Shown: positions 54,339 to 63,876, counted from the stretch's first letter. The stretch: 64,000 nucleotides of DNA from VFMC01 sp963791635 (GCA_963791635.1 CAWBTC010000014.1:62001-126000), one strand, 5' to 3'. Notes: generated by a model from the letters alone, not told the origin. Made by a program: numbers and translations.

Positions 54339-55484
54339 ATGCAGGATCACTTCGATGTCGAGCACCGCGAGTTCCGTGCCTCGTTCGCAGCCTTCGTGGC
54401 CCATGAGATCGCCCCTCACTACATCGAGTGGGAACAAGCAGGCATCGCCCCTCGCTCGCTGTTCGCAGAGGCCGGCAAGTACGGCTTCGTGGGGATCGCG
54501 GTACCCGAGCAGTTCGGCGGAGGCGGCACCAAGGACTTCCGGTTCAACCAGGTGATCGCCGACGAACTCGCCGCTGCCGGCATCGGCGGCGCCGGTCTCG
54601 GCATCACTCTCCACAACGACATCACCACGCCGTACTTCATCGAGTACTGCAACGACGAGCAGGCAGCCCGTTGGCTTCCCGGCATCGCCGCAGGAGAGCT
54701 CATCACTGCAATCGCGATGACCGAACCCGGCACGGGTTCCGACCTCGCCGGGATCGCGACGACGGCGGTGCGTGACGGCGACGTGTACGTGCTGAACGGG
54801 TCGAAGACGTTCATCACCAACGGCATCAACAGCGACCTCGTGATCGTCGCGGCGAAGACCGACCCCACACAACGCCACACCGGCATGTCGCTGCTCGTGG
54901 TGGAGCGAGGGATGGAGGGTTTCGAGCGCGGCCGCAACCTCGACAAGATCGGGATGCACAGCCAGGACACCGCCGAGCTGTTCTTCAACGACGTGAAGGT
55001 GCCGGCGACGAACCTGCTCGGCGAGGAGGGCCAGGCGTTCCGCTACCTCACGGCGAACCTGGCCCAGGAGCGTCTGTCGATCGCTCTCTCGGGAGCGTCG
55101 ACTGCGCGTGCGGCCCTCGGTTGGACAGTGGAGTACGTGAAAGAGCGACGTGCGTTCGGCCAGCCGATCAGCTCGTTCCAGAACACCAAGTTCGTGCTCG
55201 CCGAGGTGAAGACCGAGGTCGACATCGCCCAGGCATACGTCGACCAGTGCGTGCTCAGGCTCAACGAGGGCGAGCTCACCTCGGCCGAGGCCGCGCAGGC
55301 CAAGTACTGGTGCACCGAGCTGCAGCAACGGGCCATCGACAAGTGCCTGCAGTTGTTCGGCGGCTACGGCTACATGGCCGAGTACCCGATCGCCCGCGCC
55401 TACGCCGATGCCCGGGTGACCTCCATCTACGGCGGCACCACCGAGGTGATGAAGACGATCATCGCCAAGTCGCTCGGCCTCTGA
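54339..55484 (+). CDS. acyl-CoA dehydrogenase
   Basis: A 381-residue flavoenzyme: AIAMTEPGTGSDLAGIAT (FAD/substrate motif), NGSKTFITNG, 'AFGQPISSFQNTKFVLAE' and the catalytic Glu in IYGGTTEVMKTIIAKSLGL. It oxidises acyl-CoA to trans-2-enoyl-CoA, feeding electrons to ETF. ATG 54339 is preceded by GGGAG; the upstream open frame is not conserved. Divergent from the ROK gene. Confidence 0.92.
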   Translation: MQDHFDVEHREFRASFAAFVAHEIAPHYIEWEQAGIAPRSLFAEAGKYGFVGIAVPEQFGGGGTKDFRFNQVIADELAAAGIGGAGLGITLHNDITTPYFIEYCNDEQAARWLPGIAAGELITAIAMTEPGTGSDLAGIATTAVRDGDVYVLNGSKTFITNGINSDLVIVAAKTDPTQRHTGMSLLVVERGMEGFERGRNLDKIGMHSQDTAELFFNDVKVPATNLLGEEGQAFRYLTANLAQERLSIALSGASTARAALGWTVEYVKERRAFGQPISSFQNTKFVLAEVKTEVDIAQAYVDQCVLRLNEGELTSAEAAQAKYWCTELQQRAIDKCLQLFGGYGYMAEYPIARAYADARVTSIYGGTTEVMKTIIAKSLGL

Positions 55485-55614
55485 TGGGGGGTGACCGGCG
55501 AGGCGAGGTCAGCAAGACCCGGTGAGACGCGACCGGTCCGCCGTGTCCGCTTCGTCCCTCCCGTGTCTCCCACGACCCCGTGCGTCCCTGCCGTGTCGGG
55601 AGAGTCCTGCGGGC

Positions 55615-55664
55615 CGTGAAGGCGGCGTGAAGATCGGTCCGATGAGCGTGAAGGAAGCGTGAAG
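55615..55664. promoter_or_regulatory. four direct-repeat response-regulator boxes upstream of kdp
   Basis: CCGTGAAG at 55615 and GCGTGAAG at 55625, 55646 and 55657 are in the same orientation with spacings of 10, 21 and 11 bp, i.e. on one face of the helix. OmpR/PhoB-class regulators bind such 11-bp-spaced direct repeats. KdpE (encoded at 63100) is the natural candidate, although the reverse complement CTTCAC also resembles the core of Streptomyces PHO boxes. The sites lie 86-135 bp before the first small ORF. Confidence 0.55.
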
Positions 55665-55749
55665 ACCCCTCCGCTTCCGACCTGAACGGGCGTACACCTG
55701 CTGCTGCGCCGGTGGATCTGCCGGCTCGCGCGACCGAGGAGGAGACGAC

Positions 55750-55914
55750 ATGGCCGATCTGGTGATGATCGCGATGATGGTGGGATTCGTGCTGCTGTGC
55801 GTGGCCTACGTGCACTGGTGCGACCGGATCATCGCCCACGACCAGGACGACCAGGGGGCCGGCACGTCCCCGGCGACCGCGGTCGACCCCCAGATCGAGC
55901 AGGTGGCGGCATGA
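55750..55914 (+). CDS. small single-helix membrane protein heading the kdp operon
   Basis: A 54-residue protein with one N-terminal membrane helix (LVMIAMMVGFVLLCVAYVHW) and an acidic tail. GAGGAGGAG lies 7 nt before the ATG. Its stop overlaps the kdpF start (ATGA, 55911-55914). Small proteins of this shape often precede kdpF in actinobacteria; a role in stabilising KdpFABC is plausible but unproven. Confidence 0.65.
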   Translation: MADLVMIAMMVGFVLLCVAYVHWCDRIIAHDQDDQGAGTSPATAVDPQIEQVAA

Positions 55915-56009
55915 TCGCCGCCGCTGCTGACAACTGGATCGGCCTCGGCCTCGCCGTGGCTGCCGTCATCTACCTCGTCGTCGTGCTCGCCCACCCGGAG
56001 CGATTCTGA
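55911..56009 (+). CDS. kdpF: K+-transporting ATPase small subunit KdpF
   Basis: A 32-residue single-span lipid-like peptide, with GLGLAVAAVIYLVVVLAHPERF as the typical KdpF end. It stabilises the KdpFABC complex in the membrane. ATG overlaps the preceding stop, and its own TGA overlaps the kdpA ATG by one base (TGATG at 56007-56011). Confidence 0.92.
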   Translation: MIAAAADNWIGLGLAVAAVIYLVVVLAHPERF

Positions 56010-57739
56010 TGTCGTGGCAGGATGCGGCCGAGATCATGGTGCTGGTGATGCTGCTCGTCATCACCGTGCCGCCGCTCGGCAAATACATCGCAGCGGTGTA
56101 CGGGAGTCGGTCCGACGGGTCTGCGCCCGGTGACCGGATCTTCGCGCCAGCAGAACGAGCGATCTACCGGCTGTGCCGGATCGATGCACGCCGCGAGCAG
56201 CGGTGGAACGTGTACGCGATGTCGCTGTTGGCCTTCTCCCTCGTGTCGATGGTCGGGCTCTACGTCATGCTCCGCGTCCAGGGCTCGCTCCCGTTCAACC
56301 CCACCGACCGCGCGTCAGTCGGGGCAACCGGGGCGTTCAACACCGCGGTGAGCTTCGTCACGAACACCAACTGGCAGTGGTACTCGGGTGAGGTCGCGAT
56401 GAGCCACTTCACCCAGATGGTCGGCCTGGCCGTGCAGAACTTCGTCTCCGCTGGAGTGGGTTTCGCCGTGATCGTCGCGATCATCCGTGGTATCACCCGC
56501 ACCAAGCACAGCAGCCGAACGCTGGGGAACTTCTGGGTCGATCTCGTACGCGGAACACTGCGGATCCTGCTGCCGCTGTCGTTCATCTTCGCCCTCGTGC
56601 TCGTCTCCCAGGGCGTTGTGCAGAACCTGAGCGGCGGCACCACGGCAACGGTCGTCGATGCCACCTCTGATGTGACCGAGCAGGCACTGCCCGGTGGCCC
56701 GGTGGCATCACAGATCGCGATCAAGGACATCGGCACAAACGGCGGCGGCTTCTACAACGCGAACTCGGCGCATCCGTTCGAGAACCCGAACGGCTTCACC
56801 AACATCGTCGAGATCTGGTCGCTGGTGGTGATCCCGTTCGCCCTCGTGGTCGCGTTCGGACGGCTCATCGGCGACCGCCGCCAGTCGCGCCTGCTCGGTG
56901 CGGTGATGGTGGGATTCCTGGTCGTGATGAGTGCGCTCTCGATCTTTGCCGAGAGCAACGGCAACCCGAAACTGACTGCGCTCGGAGTCGATCAGTCGAT
57001 CTCGACCGAGCAGTCGGGCGGCAACATGGAAGGCAAGGAGCTCCGATTCGGAACGGCCGCCTGCGGACTGTACGCGGGCGCCACGACGGGTACCTCGAAC
57101 GGCTCGGTGAACTGCATGCACGACTCGTTCACCCCGATCGGCGGGCTCGTGCCGATGGTGCACATGATGTTCGGCGAGATCTCTCCCGGTGGCATCGGCG
57201 TCGGGCTCATGGGCCTGCTGATCAATGCGCTCCTCGCGGTGTTCATCGCCGGTCTGATGGTCGGGCGCACTCCCGAGTATCTGGGCAAGAAGATCCAGGC
57301 AGCGGAGATGAAGATGGTCACCCTCTACATCCTGGCGATGCCGATCGCCCTGCTCGGATTCGCCGCCGCGTCGGTTGTGATCGGGTCAGCGGCGACGTTC
57401 CAGTCCGGACCGCACGGGCTCTCCGAAGTGCTCTACAACTTCGCCTCCGCTGCCAACAACAACGGGTCCGCGTTCGCCTACCAGGGCACGGGCACCCAGT
57501 GGTACACGGTCACCCAGGGTCTTGCGATGCTCGTCGGGCGGTTCTTCCTGATCATCCCGGCGCTCGGGATCGCCGGCGCCCTCGCCGGCAAACCGACGGT
57601 GCCCACGACCAGCGGCACGATGCCGACGCACACCCCGCTGTTCGGCGTGTTGATCGGCGGTGTGGTGCTGATCGTCACCGGACTCACGTTCTTCCCGGCC
57701 CTGGCCCTCGGCCCGATCCTCGAGCACCTCTCGCTGTGA
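56009..57739 (+). CDS. kdpA: K+-transporting ATPase subunit KdpA
   Basis: A 576-residue channel-like subunit of the SKT family that binds and translocates K+. Selectivity-loop regions such as FNTAVSFVTNTNWQWYSGE and IGTNGGGFYNANSAHPFENP are conserved, with about ten membrane helices. Length equals that of other KdpA proteins. Translationally coupled to kdpF; 70 nt separate it from kdpB. Confidence 0.96.
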   Translation: MSWQDAAEIMVLVMLLVITVPPLGKYIAAVYGSRSDGSAPGDRIFAPAERAIYRLCRIDARREQRWNVYAMSLLAFSLVSMVGLYVMLRVQGSLPFNPTDRASVGATGAFNTAVSFVTNTNWQWYSGEVAMSHFTQMVGLAVQNFVSAGVGFAVIVAIIRGITRTKHSSRTLGNFWVDLVRGTLRILLPLSFIFALVLVSQGVVQNLSGGTTATVVDATSDVTEQALPGGPVASQIAIKDIGTNGGGFYNANSAHPFENPNGFTNIVEIWSLVVIPFALVVAFGRLIGDRRQSRLLGAVMVGFLVVMSALSIFAESNGNPKLTALGVDQSISTEQSGGNMEGKELRFGTAACGLYAGATTGTSNGSVNCMHDSFTPIGGLVPMVHMMFGEISPGGIGVGLMGLLINALLAVFIAGLMVGRTPEYLGKKIQAAEMKMVTLYILAMPIALLGFAAASVVIGSAATFQSGPHGLSEVLYNFASAANNNGSAFAYQGTGTQWYTVTQGLAMLVGRFFLIIPALGIAGALAGKPTVPTTSGTMPTHTPLFGVLIGGVVLIVTGLTFFPALALGPILEHLSL

Positions 57740-57772
57740 ACGCATCCTGCTGCGCGACACACGGCGCTTCGT

Positions 57773-57830
57773 CACCTCACTCCTCGATGCCTCTGTCCGA
57801 AGGACGGTCATGAACACCTCACTCCTCGAT
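57773..57830. repeat. 16-bp direct repeat spanning the kdpB start
   Basis: CACCTCACTCCTCGAT occurs at 57773-57788 and again at 57815-57830, the second copy encoding kdpB residues 3-7. The ATG created by the first copy opens an 8-codon reading frame (MPLSEGRS) that stops in an ATGA overlap with kdpB. It may be a small tandem duplication of the gene start. Confidence 0.7.
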
Positions 57831-59933
57831 CCCGAACCCGAGATGCCGTCGCCGACGGAGCGACCGCCCAAGGTGCGGACGAAACCGTCTGCGTCGCAGT
57901 CGATCTTCGACCCGACCATCGTGCGATCGGCGATCATCGACTCGTTCCGCAAGCTCGATCCGAGAGCCCTCGCCAAGAACCCAGTGATGCTGATCGTGGA
58001 GGTGGGCGCGATCCTCACCACGATCCTGTTCCTCCGCGACCTCGGCAGCTCGACCGGGCAGGAGAACGCCTTCGGCGCGCTCGTGTCTGTGTTCTTGTGG
58101 TTCACGGTCCTGTTCGCCAACCTCGCCGAGGCGATGGCCGAGGGACGCGGCAAAGCGCAGGCAGCCACCCTCCGGGCCACCCGCGCCGACACCGTGGCCA
58201 CCGTGGTGCAGGCGGATGGCACGTCGACGCAGCGGTCTTCGGCCGATCTCCAGATCGGCGACCGCTGCGTGGTGGCGGCCGGTGAGGTGATCCCCGGAGA
58301 CGGCGACGTGGTCGAGGGCATCGCCACCGTCGACGAGTCGGCGATCACAGGCGAATCGGCGCCGGTGATCCGCGAGAGCGGCGGTGACCGTTCAGCGGTC
58401 ACGGGCGGCACCCGGGTGCTGAGCGACCGGATCGTCGTGCAGATCAGCGCGAAGCCCGGCGAGACGTTCCTCGACCGGATGATCGCGCTCGTGGAGGGCG
58501 CAGATCGGCAGAAGACCCCGAACGAGATCGCGCTGTCGATCCTGCTCGCAGGGCTGACGATCGTGTTCCTCCTGGCCGTCGTGACCCTGCAACCGTTCGC
58601 CATCTACAGCGGCGCCGAGCAGTCGATCATCGTGCTCGTCGCGCTGTTGGTGTGTCTGATCCCCACCACGATCGGCGGGTTGCTGTCCGCGATCGGCATC
58701 GCCGGGATGGACCGGCTCGTGCAGCGAAACGTGCTTGCCATGTCTGGCCGAGCTGTCGAAGCCGCCGGCGACGTCACGACGCTGCTGCTCGACAAGACCG
58801 GCACCATCACGTTCGGCTCGCGTCAGGCCGCCGAGTTCATCCCGGTGCACGATTCCACCGAGACCGAGGTGGCCGAAGGCGCTCTCGTGTCATCGCTCGC
58901 CGACGAGACGCCAGAGGGCCGCTCGATCGTCGAGTTGGCCACCGGCCGCCACGGCCTCGTCGCTCCCGACGCAAGGGGCGCGGTCCTCGTGCCCTTCACC
59001 GCCCAGACGCGCATGTCGGGAATGGACCTCGCCGATGGCCGTGTCGTTCGCAAGGGTGCAGCCGATTCGGTTCGGCGGTTCATGCAGGAAGAAGGCGGCG
59101 TGGTGCCGCTCGAGCTCGGTCCGATCGTGGAGCAGGTCTCGCGAGATGGTGCCACCCCGCTCGTGGTGATCGACCGCCGTGCGGGTCAGCAGTGGCGGGT
59201 GCTCGGCGTCATCCGGCTGAAGGACACCGTGAAGCCGGGCATGCGCGAACGCTTCGACGAGCTGCGGGCGATGGGCATCCGGACGGTGATGATCACCGGC
59301 GACAACCCGCTGACCGCAGCGGCGATCGCCGCCGAAGCGGGCGTGGACGACTTCCTCGCCGAGGCCACGCCCGAGGACAAGATGGCCCTGATCAAGCGAG
59401 AGCAGGCGGGCGGCAACCTCGTGGCGATGACCGGCGATGGCACCAACGACGCCCCAGCCCTCGCCCAGGCCGACGTCGGCGTGGCGATGAACACAGGTAC
59501 CCAGGCCGCCAAGGAAGCCGGGAACATGGTCGACCTCGACAGCAACCCCACGAAGCTGATCGAGATCGTCGAGGTGGGCAAGCAGCTGCTGATGACGCGT
59601 GGTGCGCTCACCACCTTCTCGATCGCCAACGACATCGCCAAGTACTTCGCGATCATCCCCGCGATGTTCTCGGGCGTGCTGCCGGCACTCGACCAGTTGA
59701 ACGTCATGGATCTGCACAGCCCTCGTTCCGCGATCTTGTCGGCCGTGATCTTCAACGCACTCGTGATCATCGGCCTCGTCCCACTCGCCCTGCGAGGGGT
59801 GCGGTTCCGGGCGGAGGCGGCTTCGGCCGTGCTGCGCCGCAACCTGCTCGTCTACGGCCTCGGCGGCGTGCTCGTGCCGTTCGTCGGAATCAAGCTCATC
59901 GACCTCGTCGTCGCTGCATTGGGAGTGAACTGA
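57810..59933 (+). CDS. kdpB: K+-transporting P-type ATPase subunit KdpB
   Basis: A 707-residue P-type ATPase. The phosphorylation motif LLLDKTGTITFG has Asp at about residue 328; also present are TGES in 'DESAITGESAPVI', GDGTNDAPALAQADVG (hinge) and PTTIGGLLSAIGIAGMD in the membrane region. ATP hydrolysis here drives K+ uptake by KdpA. GAAGGA before the ATG. A short acidic/proline-rich N-terminal extension precedes the first helix. Confidence 0.97.
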   Translation: MNTSLLDPEPEMPSPTERPPKVRTKPSASQSIFDPTIVRSAIIDSFRKLDPRALAKNPVMLIVEVGAILTTILFLRDLGSSTGQENAFGALVSVFLWFTVLFANLAEAMAEGRGKAQAATLRATRADTVATVVQADGTSTQRSSADLQIGDRCVVAAGEVIPGDGDVVEGIATVDESAITGESAPVIRESGGDRSAVTGGTRVLSDRIVVQISAKPGETFLDRMIALVEGADRQKTPNEIALSILLAGLTIVFLLAVVTLQPFAIYSGAEQSIIVLVALLVCLIPTTIGGLLSAIGIAGMDRLVQRNVLAMSGRAVEAAGDVTTLLLDKTGTITFGSRQAAEFIPVHDSTETEVAEGALVSSLADETPEGRSIVELATGRHGLVAPDARGAVLVPFTAQTRMSGMDLADGRVVRKGAADSVRRFMQEEGGVVPLELGPIVEQVSRDGATPLVVIDRRAGQQWRVLGVIRLKDTVKPGMRERFDELRAMGIRTVMITGDNPLTAAAIAAEAGVDDFLAEATPEDKMALIKREQAGGNLVAMTGDGTNDAPALAQADVGVAMNTGTQAAKEAGNMVDLDSNPTKLIEIVEVGKQLLMTRGALTTFSIANDIAKYFAIIPAMFSGVLPALDQLNVMDLHSPRSAILSAVIFNALVIIGLVPLALRGVRFRAEAASAVLRRNLLVYGLGGVLVPFVGIKLIDLVVAALGVN

Positions 59934-59934
59934 C

Positions 59935-60525
59935 ATGCGTGCCTTCATCCGCCAACTGGCGCCCGCCGCCCTGATCCTCGTGGTGTTCACGGTGCTGTTG
60001 GGCTTCGTGTACCCCCTCGTCACCACAGGGGTGGCTCAGGTCGCGTTCGGTGATCGGGCCGACGGCAGCCTCGTCGAACGCGGTGGCAAGGTCGTCGGCA
60101 GCGAGCTGATCGGACAGACGTTCACATCGCCCGAGTACTTCATCCCGCGCCCGTCGGCGGCCGGTGCCGGTTATGACGCAGCCGCCAGTTCCGGCTCGAA
60201 CCTCGGACCGCTCAGCCCCGATCTCCTCACCGCGGTCGAGGAGCGGGTGACGACGTATCGCGAACTCAACGGACTCGACGAGCAGGTGCAGGTCCCGGTC
60301 GACGCCGTCACCGCCTCGGGCTCGGGTCTCGATCCGCACATCTCGATCGCCAACGCGCGCCTCCAGGCCCCGCGAGTCGCCGAGGCCAGGGGGCTCAGCC
60401 TTCAGCAGGTGCTCGACCTGGTGGAGGCGAACACCGATGCACGGTTGCTGGTGGTGCTCGGGGAACCCGGTGTCAACGTGCTGCTCGTCAACCTCGCGTT
60501 GGACGACCTCGCCGTGGGCGGGTGA
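59935..60525 (+). CDS. kdpC: K+-transporting ATPase subunit KdpC
   Basis: A 196-residue single-span subunit: one N-terminal helix (AALILVVFTVLLGFVYPLV), then the conserved YFIPRPSAAG and the SGSGLDPHISIANARLQ..RVA motif near the C-terminus. KdpC increases ATP affinity of the pump. Starts 1 nt after the kdpB stop. Confidence 0.95.
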   Translation: MRAFIRQLAPAALILVVFTVLLGFVYPLVTTGVAQVAFGDRADGSLVERGGKVVGSELIGQTFTSPEYFIPRPSAAGAGYDAAASSGSNLGPLSPDLLTAVEERVTTYRELNGLDEQVQVPVDAVTASGSGLDPHISIANARLQAPRVAEARGLSLQQVLDLVEANTDARLLVVLGEPGVNVLLVNLALDDLAVGG

Positions 60526-60535
60526 GACTCCCGCC

Positions 60536-63103
60536 GTGGCTCGTGGATCCCTCCGCATCTACCTCGGTGCGGCGCCAGGCGTGGGCAAGACCTTCGCCAT
60601 GCTCAACGAGGGTCGGCGCCGACACGAGCGCGGCACCGACGTGGTCATCGGGGTCGTCGAGACCCACGGTCGGTCGAACACGGCAGCTCAGATCGGCGAT
60701 CTTCCGGTGGTGGCCCGCCGAACGGTGGAACATCGCGGCGCGACGCTCAGCGAGATGGATCTCGACGCCGTCCTCGCACGGCATCCCGAGGTCGTGCTGG
60801 TCGACGAGTTCGCCCACACCAACGCGCCTGGAGGCCGCCACGACAAACGCTGGCAGGACGTCGAGGAGCTGCTCGCCAAAGGCATCGACGTGATCGCAAC
60901 GCTCAACATCCAGCATCTGGAGTCACTCAACGACGTGATCGCCCGCATCACGGATGTCACCCAGCGCGAGACGGTGCCGGACGCCGTCGTACGCCGCGCC
61001 GACCAGATCGAGCTGGTCGACATGTCGCCGGAAGCACTGCGCCGACGGATGGCGCACGGCAACGTCTACCCCGCCGAGCGCGTCGATGCCGCCCTGTCGA
61101 ACTTCTTCCGCCCTGGCAACCTCGGCGCGCTCCGCGAGCTCGCGCTCTTGTGGGTTGCCGATCGCGTCGAGGAGTCGCTCGCCGAGTACACCGCCGACCA
61201 CGAGATCGCCGGAACATGGGAGACGCGAGAACGGGTGGTCGTCGGCATCAGCGGCGCGCCCGGTGGCGAGATCCTGATCCGTCGCGCGGCACGCATGGCA
61301 GGTCGTGTCGGGGGTGACTTCGTCGGCGTCCATGTGGTGTCAGACGATGGACTGGCCCACCAGGACAACGCCTCGATCGCCGCGCAGCGCGCCCTTGTGG
61401 AGGCACTCGGCGGACGCACCCATGAGGTCCTCGGTCAGGATCGTGCGGCCGCGCTCGTCGATTTCGCACGAGCTGAGAAGGCAACCCAGCTCGTGATCGG
61501 GGCAACCGCCTCGAGTCGATGGCACGAGGTGTGGCACGGCTCGTTCGTCGGCAAGGTGACCAGGCTCGCCCGCGACGTGGACGTGCACGTGATCGGACGC
61601 GACGACGCATCGGGACCAGCTTCGCCCGCCGGTGCGTTCCGATCCCGCCGAGCGATCGACACTCGACGACTGGCCGGCGCGTGGGTGACGATGTTGCTCG
61701 GGCTGCCACTGCTCACAGCGGCCTTCCATGGCATCGGCAACGTCGCGCTGTCGACCGAGCTCCTCGTGTTCCTCGCATTCACGCTGGTGATCGCCGCGAT
61801 CGGCGGACGCCTGGTCGGAGCTGTGACAGCGGTCGCGGCATCGCTCCTCGTGAACTGGTGGTTCGTCGAACCGAGGTTCACGTTCACCATCTCCGAAGGG
61901 CAGAACCTGGTGGCTCTCGCGGTGTTCGTCGCCGTCGCGATGATGGTCGGTGCCCTCGTGAACGAAAGCGCCGAACAATCGTTGGAGGCGCGACGCGCCC
62001 GAGCCGAGGCCGGGGCCCTCGCCCGCAGCGCAGCCAGCCTCGCGACCGATCCGAACCCGGTACCGGCGCTGATCGACCACGTGCGCCGCACGTTCGCGCT
62101 CGATGGTGTCCGTCTGGTGGGCGGAGGAGACGACGGCGTCACGGTCGCCGAGAGCGGCGAGATGAGGGGTCCGATCACCACGATCGAGCTGCGGCCTGGC
62201 GAGCTGCGGCCTGGCGAGCTGCGGCCTGGCGAGGACGTCACCATGCGGCGTCTCGAGCTCGCTGGACGCGCCCTGTCGGCCGACGATCGACGAGTGGTGG
62301 GACTGCTCGCCGATCAGCTGACCGTCGCCCTCGACACCCAGCACCTGGCGAGTGAGGCAGCCACCGCCGAAGCGCTGGGCCAGATCGACACGGTGCGTAC
62401 CGCACTGCTCCGAGCCGTGTCGCACGACCTGCGCACGCCGCTCTCGACGATCAAGGCGCTGGTCTCGGGCCTGCTCGACCCGAGTGTCGACTGGAGCCGG
62501 GATCAGCTCCACGAAGCACTCACGGCCGTCGACCAGGAGACCGACCGTCTGAACCGCCTCGTCGGCAATCTGCTCGATGCGAGCCGACTGCAGATCGGCG
62601 CGCTCGCAGTGCAGCCACGGCCGAGCAGCGTCAACGAGATCGTGGAGGCGACGTTGCGCAGCATCGGCGACGAGTCCCTCGACGTGGAGTTGGAGATCGA
62701 CCGCGACGTGCCCGAGATCGTGGTGGATCCCGCATTGCTCGAGCGAAGCCTGGCCAACGTGGTGAGCAATGCCATCCGGCACAGCGCCTCGGGAGGGGTC
62801 GTGCGGATCGCCGCAAGCGCCGTGGGAGATGCGGTTCATCTGTGCGTGATCGACCGCGGCCCGGGCATCCCGATCGCCGACCGGGCCGACGTCCTGGCAC
62901 CGTTCCAGCGACTCGGCGACACGAACACCGCCACCGGTGTCGGGCTGGGCCTCTCGATCGCACAGGGCTTCCTCGAGGCGATGGATGGTTCGCTCCTGCT
63001 GGACGACACACCGGGCGGTGGCCTCACGGTCACGATGATCGTGCCGGCAGCGAACGGGAACGGGTCCGCACCGTCGTCCGGGCCAAAGATCGAGGGAACG
63101 TGA
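60536..63103 (+). CDS. kdpD: sensor histidine kinase KdpD
   Basis: An 855-residue K+/turgor sensor. Order: KdpD N-terminal domain with Walker A GAAPGVGKT (residues about 11-19) and LVDEFAHTNAPG, a universal-stress-like domain (about 230-355), four membrane helices (about 375-480), a GAF-like stretch, then the kinase core with phospho-acceptor His at about residue 630 in SHDLRTPLSTIKAL and ATP-binding GLGLSIAQGF. A tandem ELRPG x3 repeat (about residues 552-566) lies in the linker. GTG start 10 nt after kdpC; the longer frame overlaps kdpC. Confidence 0.95.
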   Translation: MARGSLRIYLGAAPGVGKTFAMLNEGRRRHERGTDVVIGVVETHGRSNTAAQIGDLPVVARRTVEHRGATLSEMDLDAVLARHPEVVLVDEFAHTNAPGGRHDKRWQDVEELLAKGIDVIATLNIQHLESLNDVIARITDVTQRETVPDAVVRRADQIELVDMSPEALRRRMAHGNVYPAERVDAALSNFFRPGNLGALRELALLWVADRVEESLAEYTADHEIAGTWETRERVVVGISGAPGGEILIRRAARMAGRVGGDFVGVHVVSDDGLAHQDNASIAAQRALVEALGGRTHEVLGQDRAAALVDFARAEKATQLVIGATASSRWHEVWHGSFVGKVTRLARDVDVHVIGRDDASGPASPAGAFRSRRAIDTRRLAGAWVTMLLGLPLLTAAFHGIGNVALSTELLVFLAFTLVIAAIGGRLVGAVTAVAASLLVNWWFVEPRFTFTISEGQNLVALAVFVAVAMMVGALVNESAEQSLEARRARAEAGALARSAASLATDPNPVPALIDHVRRTFALDGVRLVGGGDDGVTVAESGEMRGPITTIELRPGELRPGELRPGEDVTMRRLELAGRALSADDRRVVGLLADQLTVALDTQHLASEAATAEALGQIDTVRTALLRAVSHDLRTPLSTIKALVSGLLDPSVDWSRDQLHEALTAVDQETDRLNRLVGNLLDASRLQIGALAVQPRPSSVNEIVEATLRSIGDESLDVELEIDRDVPEIVVDPALLERSLANVVSNAIRHSASGGVVRIAASAVGDAVHLCVIDRGPGIPIADRADVLAPFQRLGDTNTATGVGLGLSIAQGFLEAMDGSLLLDDTPGGGLTVTMIVPAANGNGSAPSSGPKIEGT
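62190..62234. repeat. 15-bp in-frame tandem repeat inside kdpD
   Basis: Three copies of GAGCTGCGGCCTGGC encode ELRPG-ELRPG-ELRPG in the linker between the membrane helices and the kinase core. Copy-number change would keep the frame. Confidence 0.8.
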
Positions 63104-63810
63104 CGACCACGAAGGTGCTCGTCGTCGACGACGAGGTGTCGATCCGCAAGGCGCTGTCGCTCAACCTCGCGGCGCGCAGCTACGAGGTGGTCCTCGCCGA
63201 CAGCGGTGAGGCGGCCATGCAGGCGGTCGCGGTCGAACACCCTGACATCGTCCTGCTCGATCTCGGGCTGCCAGGCATCGACGGCATCGGGACGATCGAA
63301 GCGCTGAGGGGGTGGACCGACGTTCCGATCATCGTGCTCACCGTGCGCGATGACGAATCGTCGAAGATCGCGGCCCTGGATGCCGGCGCCGACGACTACA
63401 TCACCAAGCCGTTCTCCATGGGCGAGCTGCTGGCACGGCTTCGTGCGGCCCTGCGCCGGTCACCAGATGCCCCCACGGCGTCGCCCATCGTGCACGCGGA
63501 GAGCTTCCGCCTCGACCTCAACGCCCATCGGGCTTTCGCCGTCTCGGCCACCGATGAGGAGCACGAAGTCCGCCTCACACCGACCGAGTGGGCCATCACG
63601 ACGTACCTCACCCGCAACGCAGGTCGACTCGTCACCCACCGCCAACTCGTCACCGCCGTCTGGGGGCCGACGTTCGAACCCGACCCGAACCTGCTGCGCG
63701 TGCACATGGCCCACATCCGCCGCAAGCTGGAGGTGGAGCCGTCACGACCGCGCCACTTCATCACCGACTCCGGCGTGGGGTACCGGTACGAGCCGTCGGG
63801 CCCGACATGA
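63100..63810 (+). CDS. kdpE: response regulator KdpE
   Basis: A 236-residue OmpR/PhoB-class regulator: VLVVDDEVSIRKAL receiver with phospho-acceptor Asp54 in IVLLDLGLPGIDG, Lys in DYITKPFSMGELLAR, and a C-terminal winged helix (LTPTEWAITTYL..HRQLVTAVWGP, HMAHIRRKLE, 'SGVGYRYEPSG'). The GTG overlaps the kdpD stop (GTGA). It should activate the kdp promoter region at about 55600. Confidence 0.95.
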   Translation: MTTTKVLVVDDEVSIRKALSLNLAARSYEVVLADSGEAAMQAVAVEHPDIVLLDLGLPGIDGIGTIEALRGWTDVPIIVLTVRDDESSKIAALDAGADDYITKPFSMGELLARLRAALRRSPDAPTASPIVHAESFRLDLNAHRAFAVSATDEEHEVRLTPTEWAITTYLTRNAGRLVTHRQLVTAVWGPTFEPDPNLLRVHMAHIRRKLEVEPSRPRHFITDSGVGYRYEPSGPT

Positions 63811-63837
63811 CCGACCGGCGCTAAGAACGCGTCAAGT

Positions 63838-63861
63838 CCCGTGTGCTGCGATGCGCACGGG
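63838..63861 (+). terminator. candidate terminator hairpin after kdpE
   Basis: CCCGTG-T-GC pairs with GC-G-CACGGG around a 6-nt loop, 28 nt after the kdpE stop. No T-tract follows, and the next gene starts 16 nt later on the same strand, so termination may be partial. Confidence 0.35.
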
Positions 63862-63876
63862 AGTACAGATGCATTC

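Noticed and set aside
53328..55328. 666-codon minus-strand frame
   Set aside because: Only its 3' part (ROK kinase from 54200) is real; the rest is antisense to the acyl-CoA dehydrogenase.
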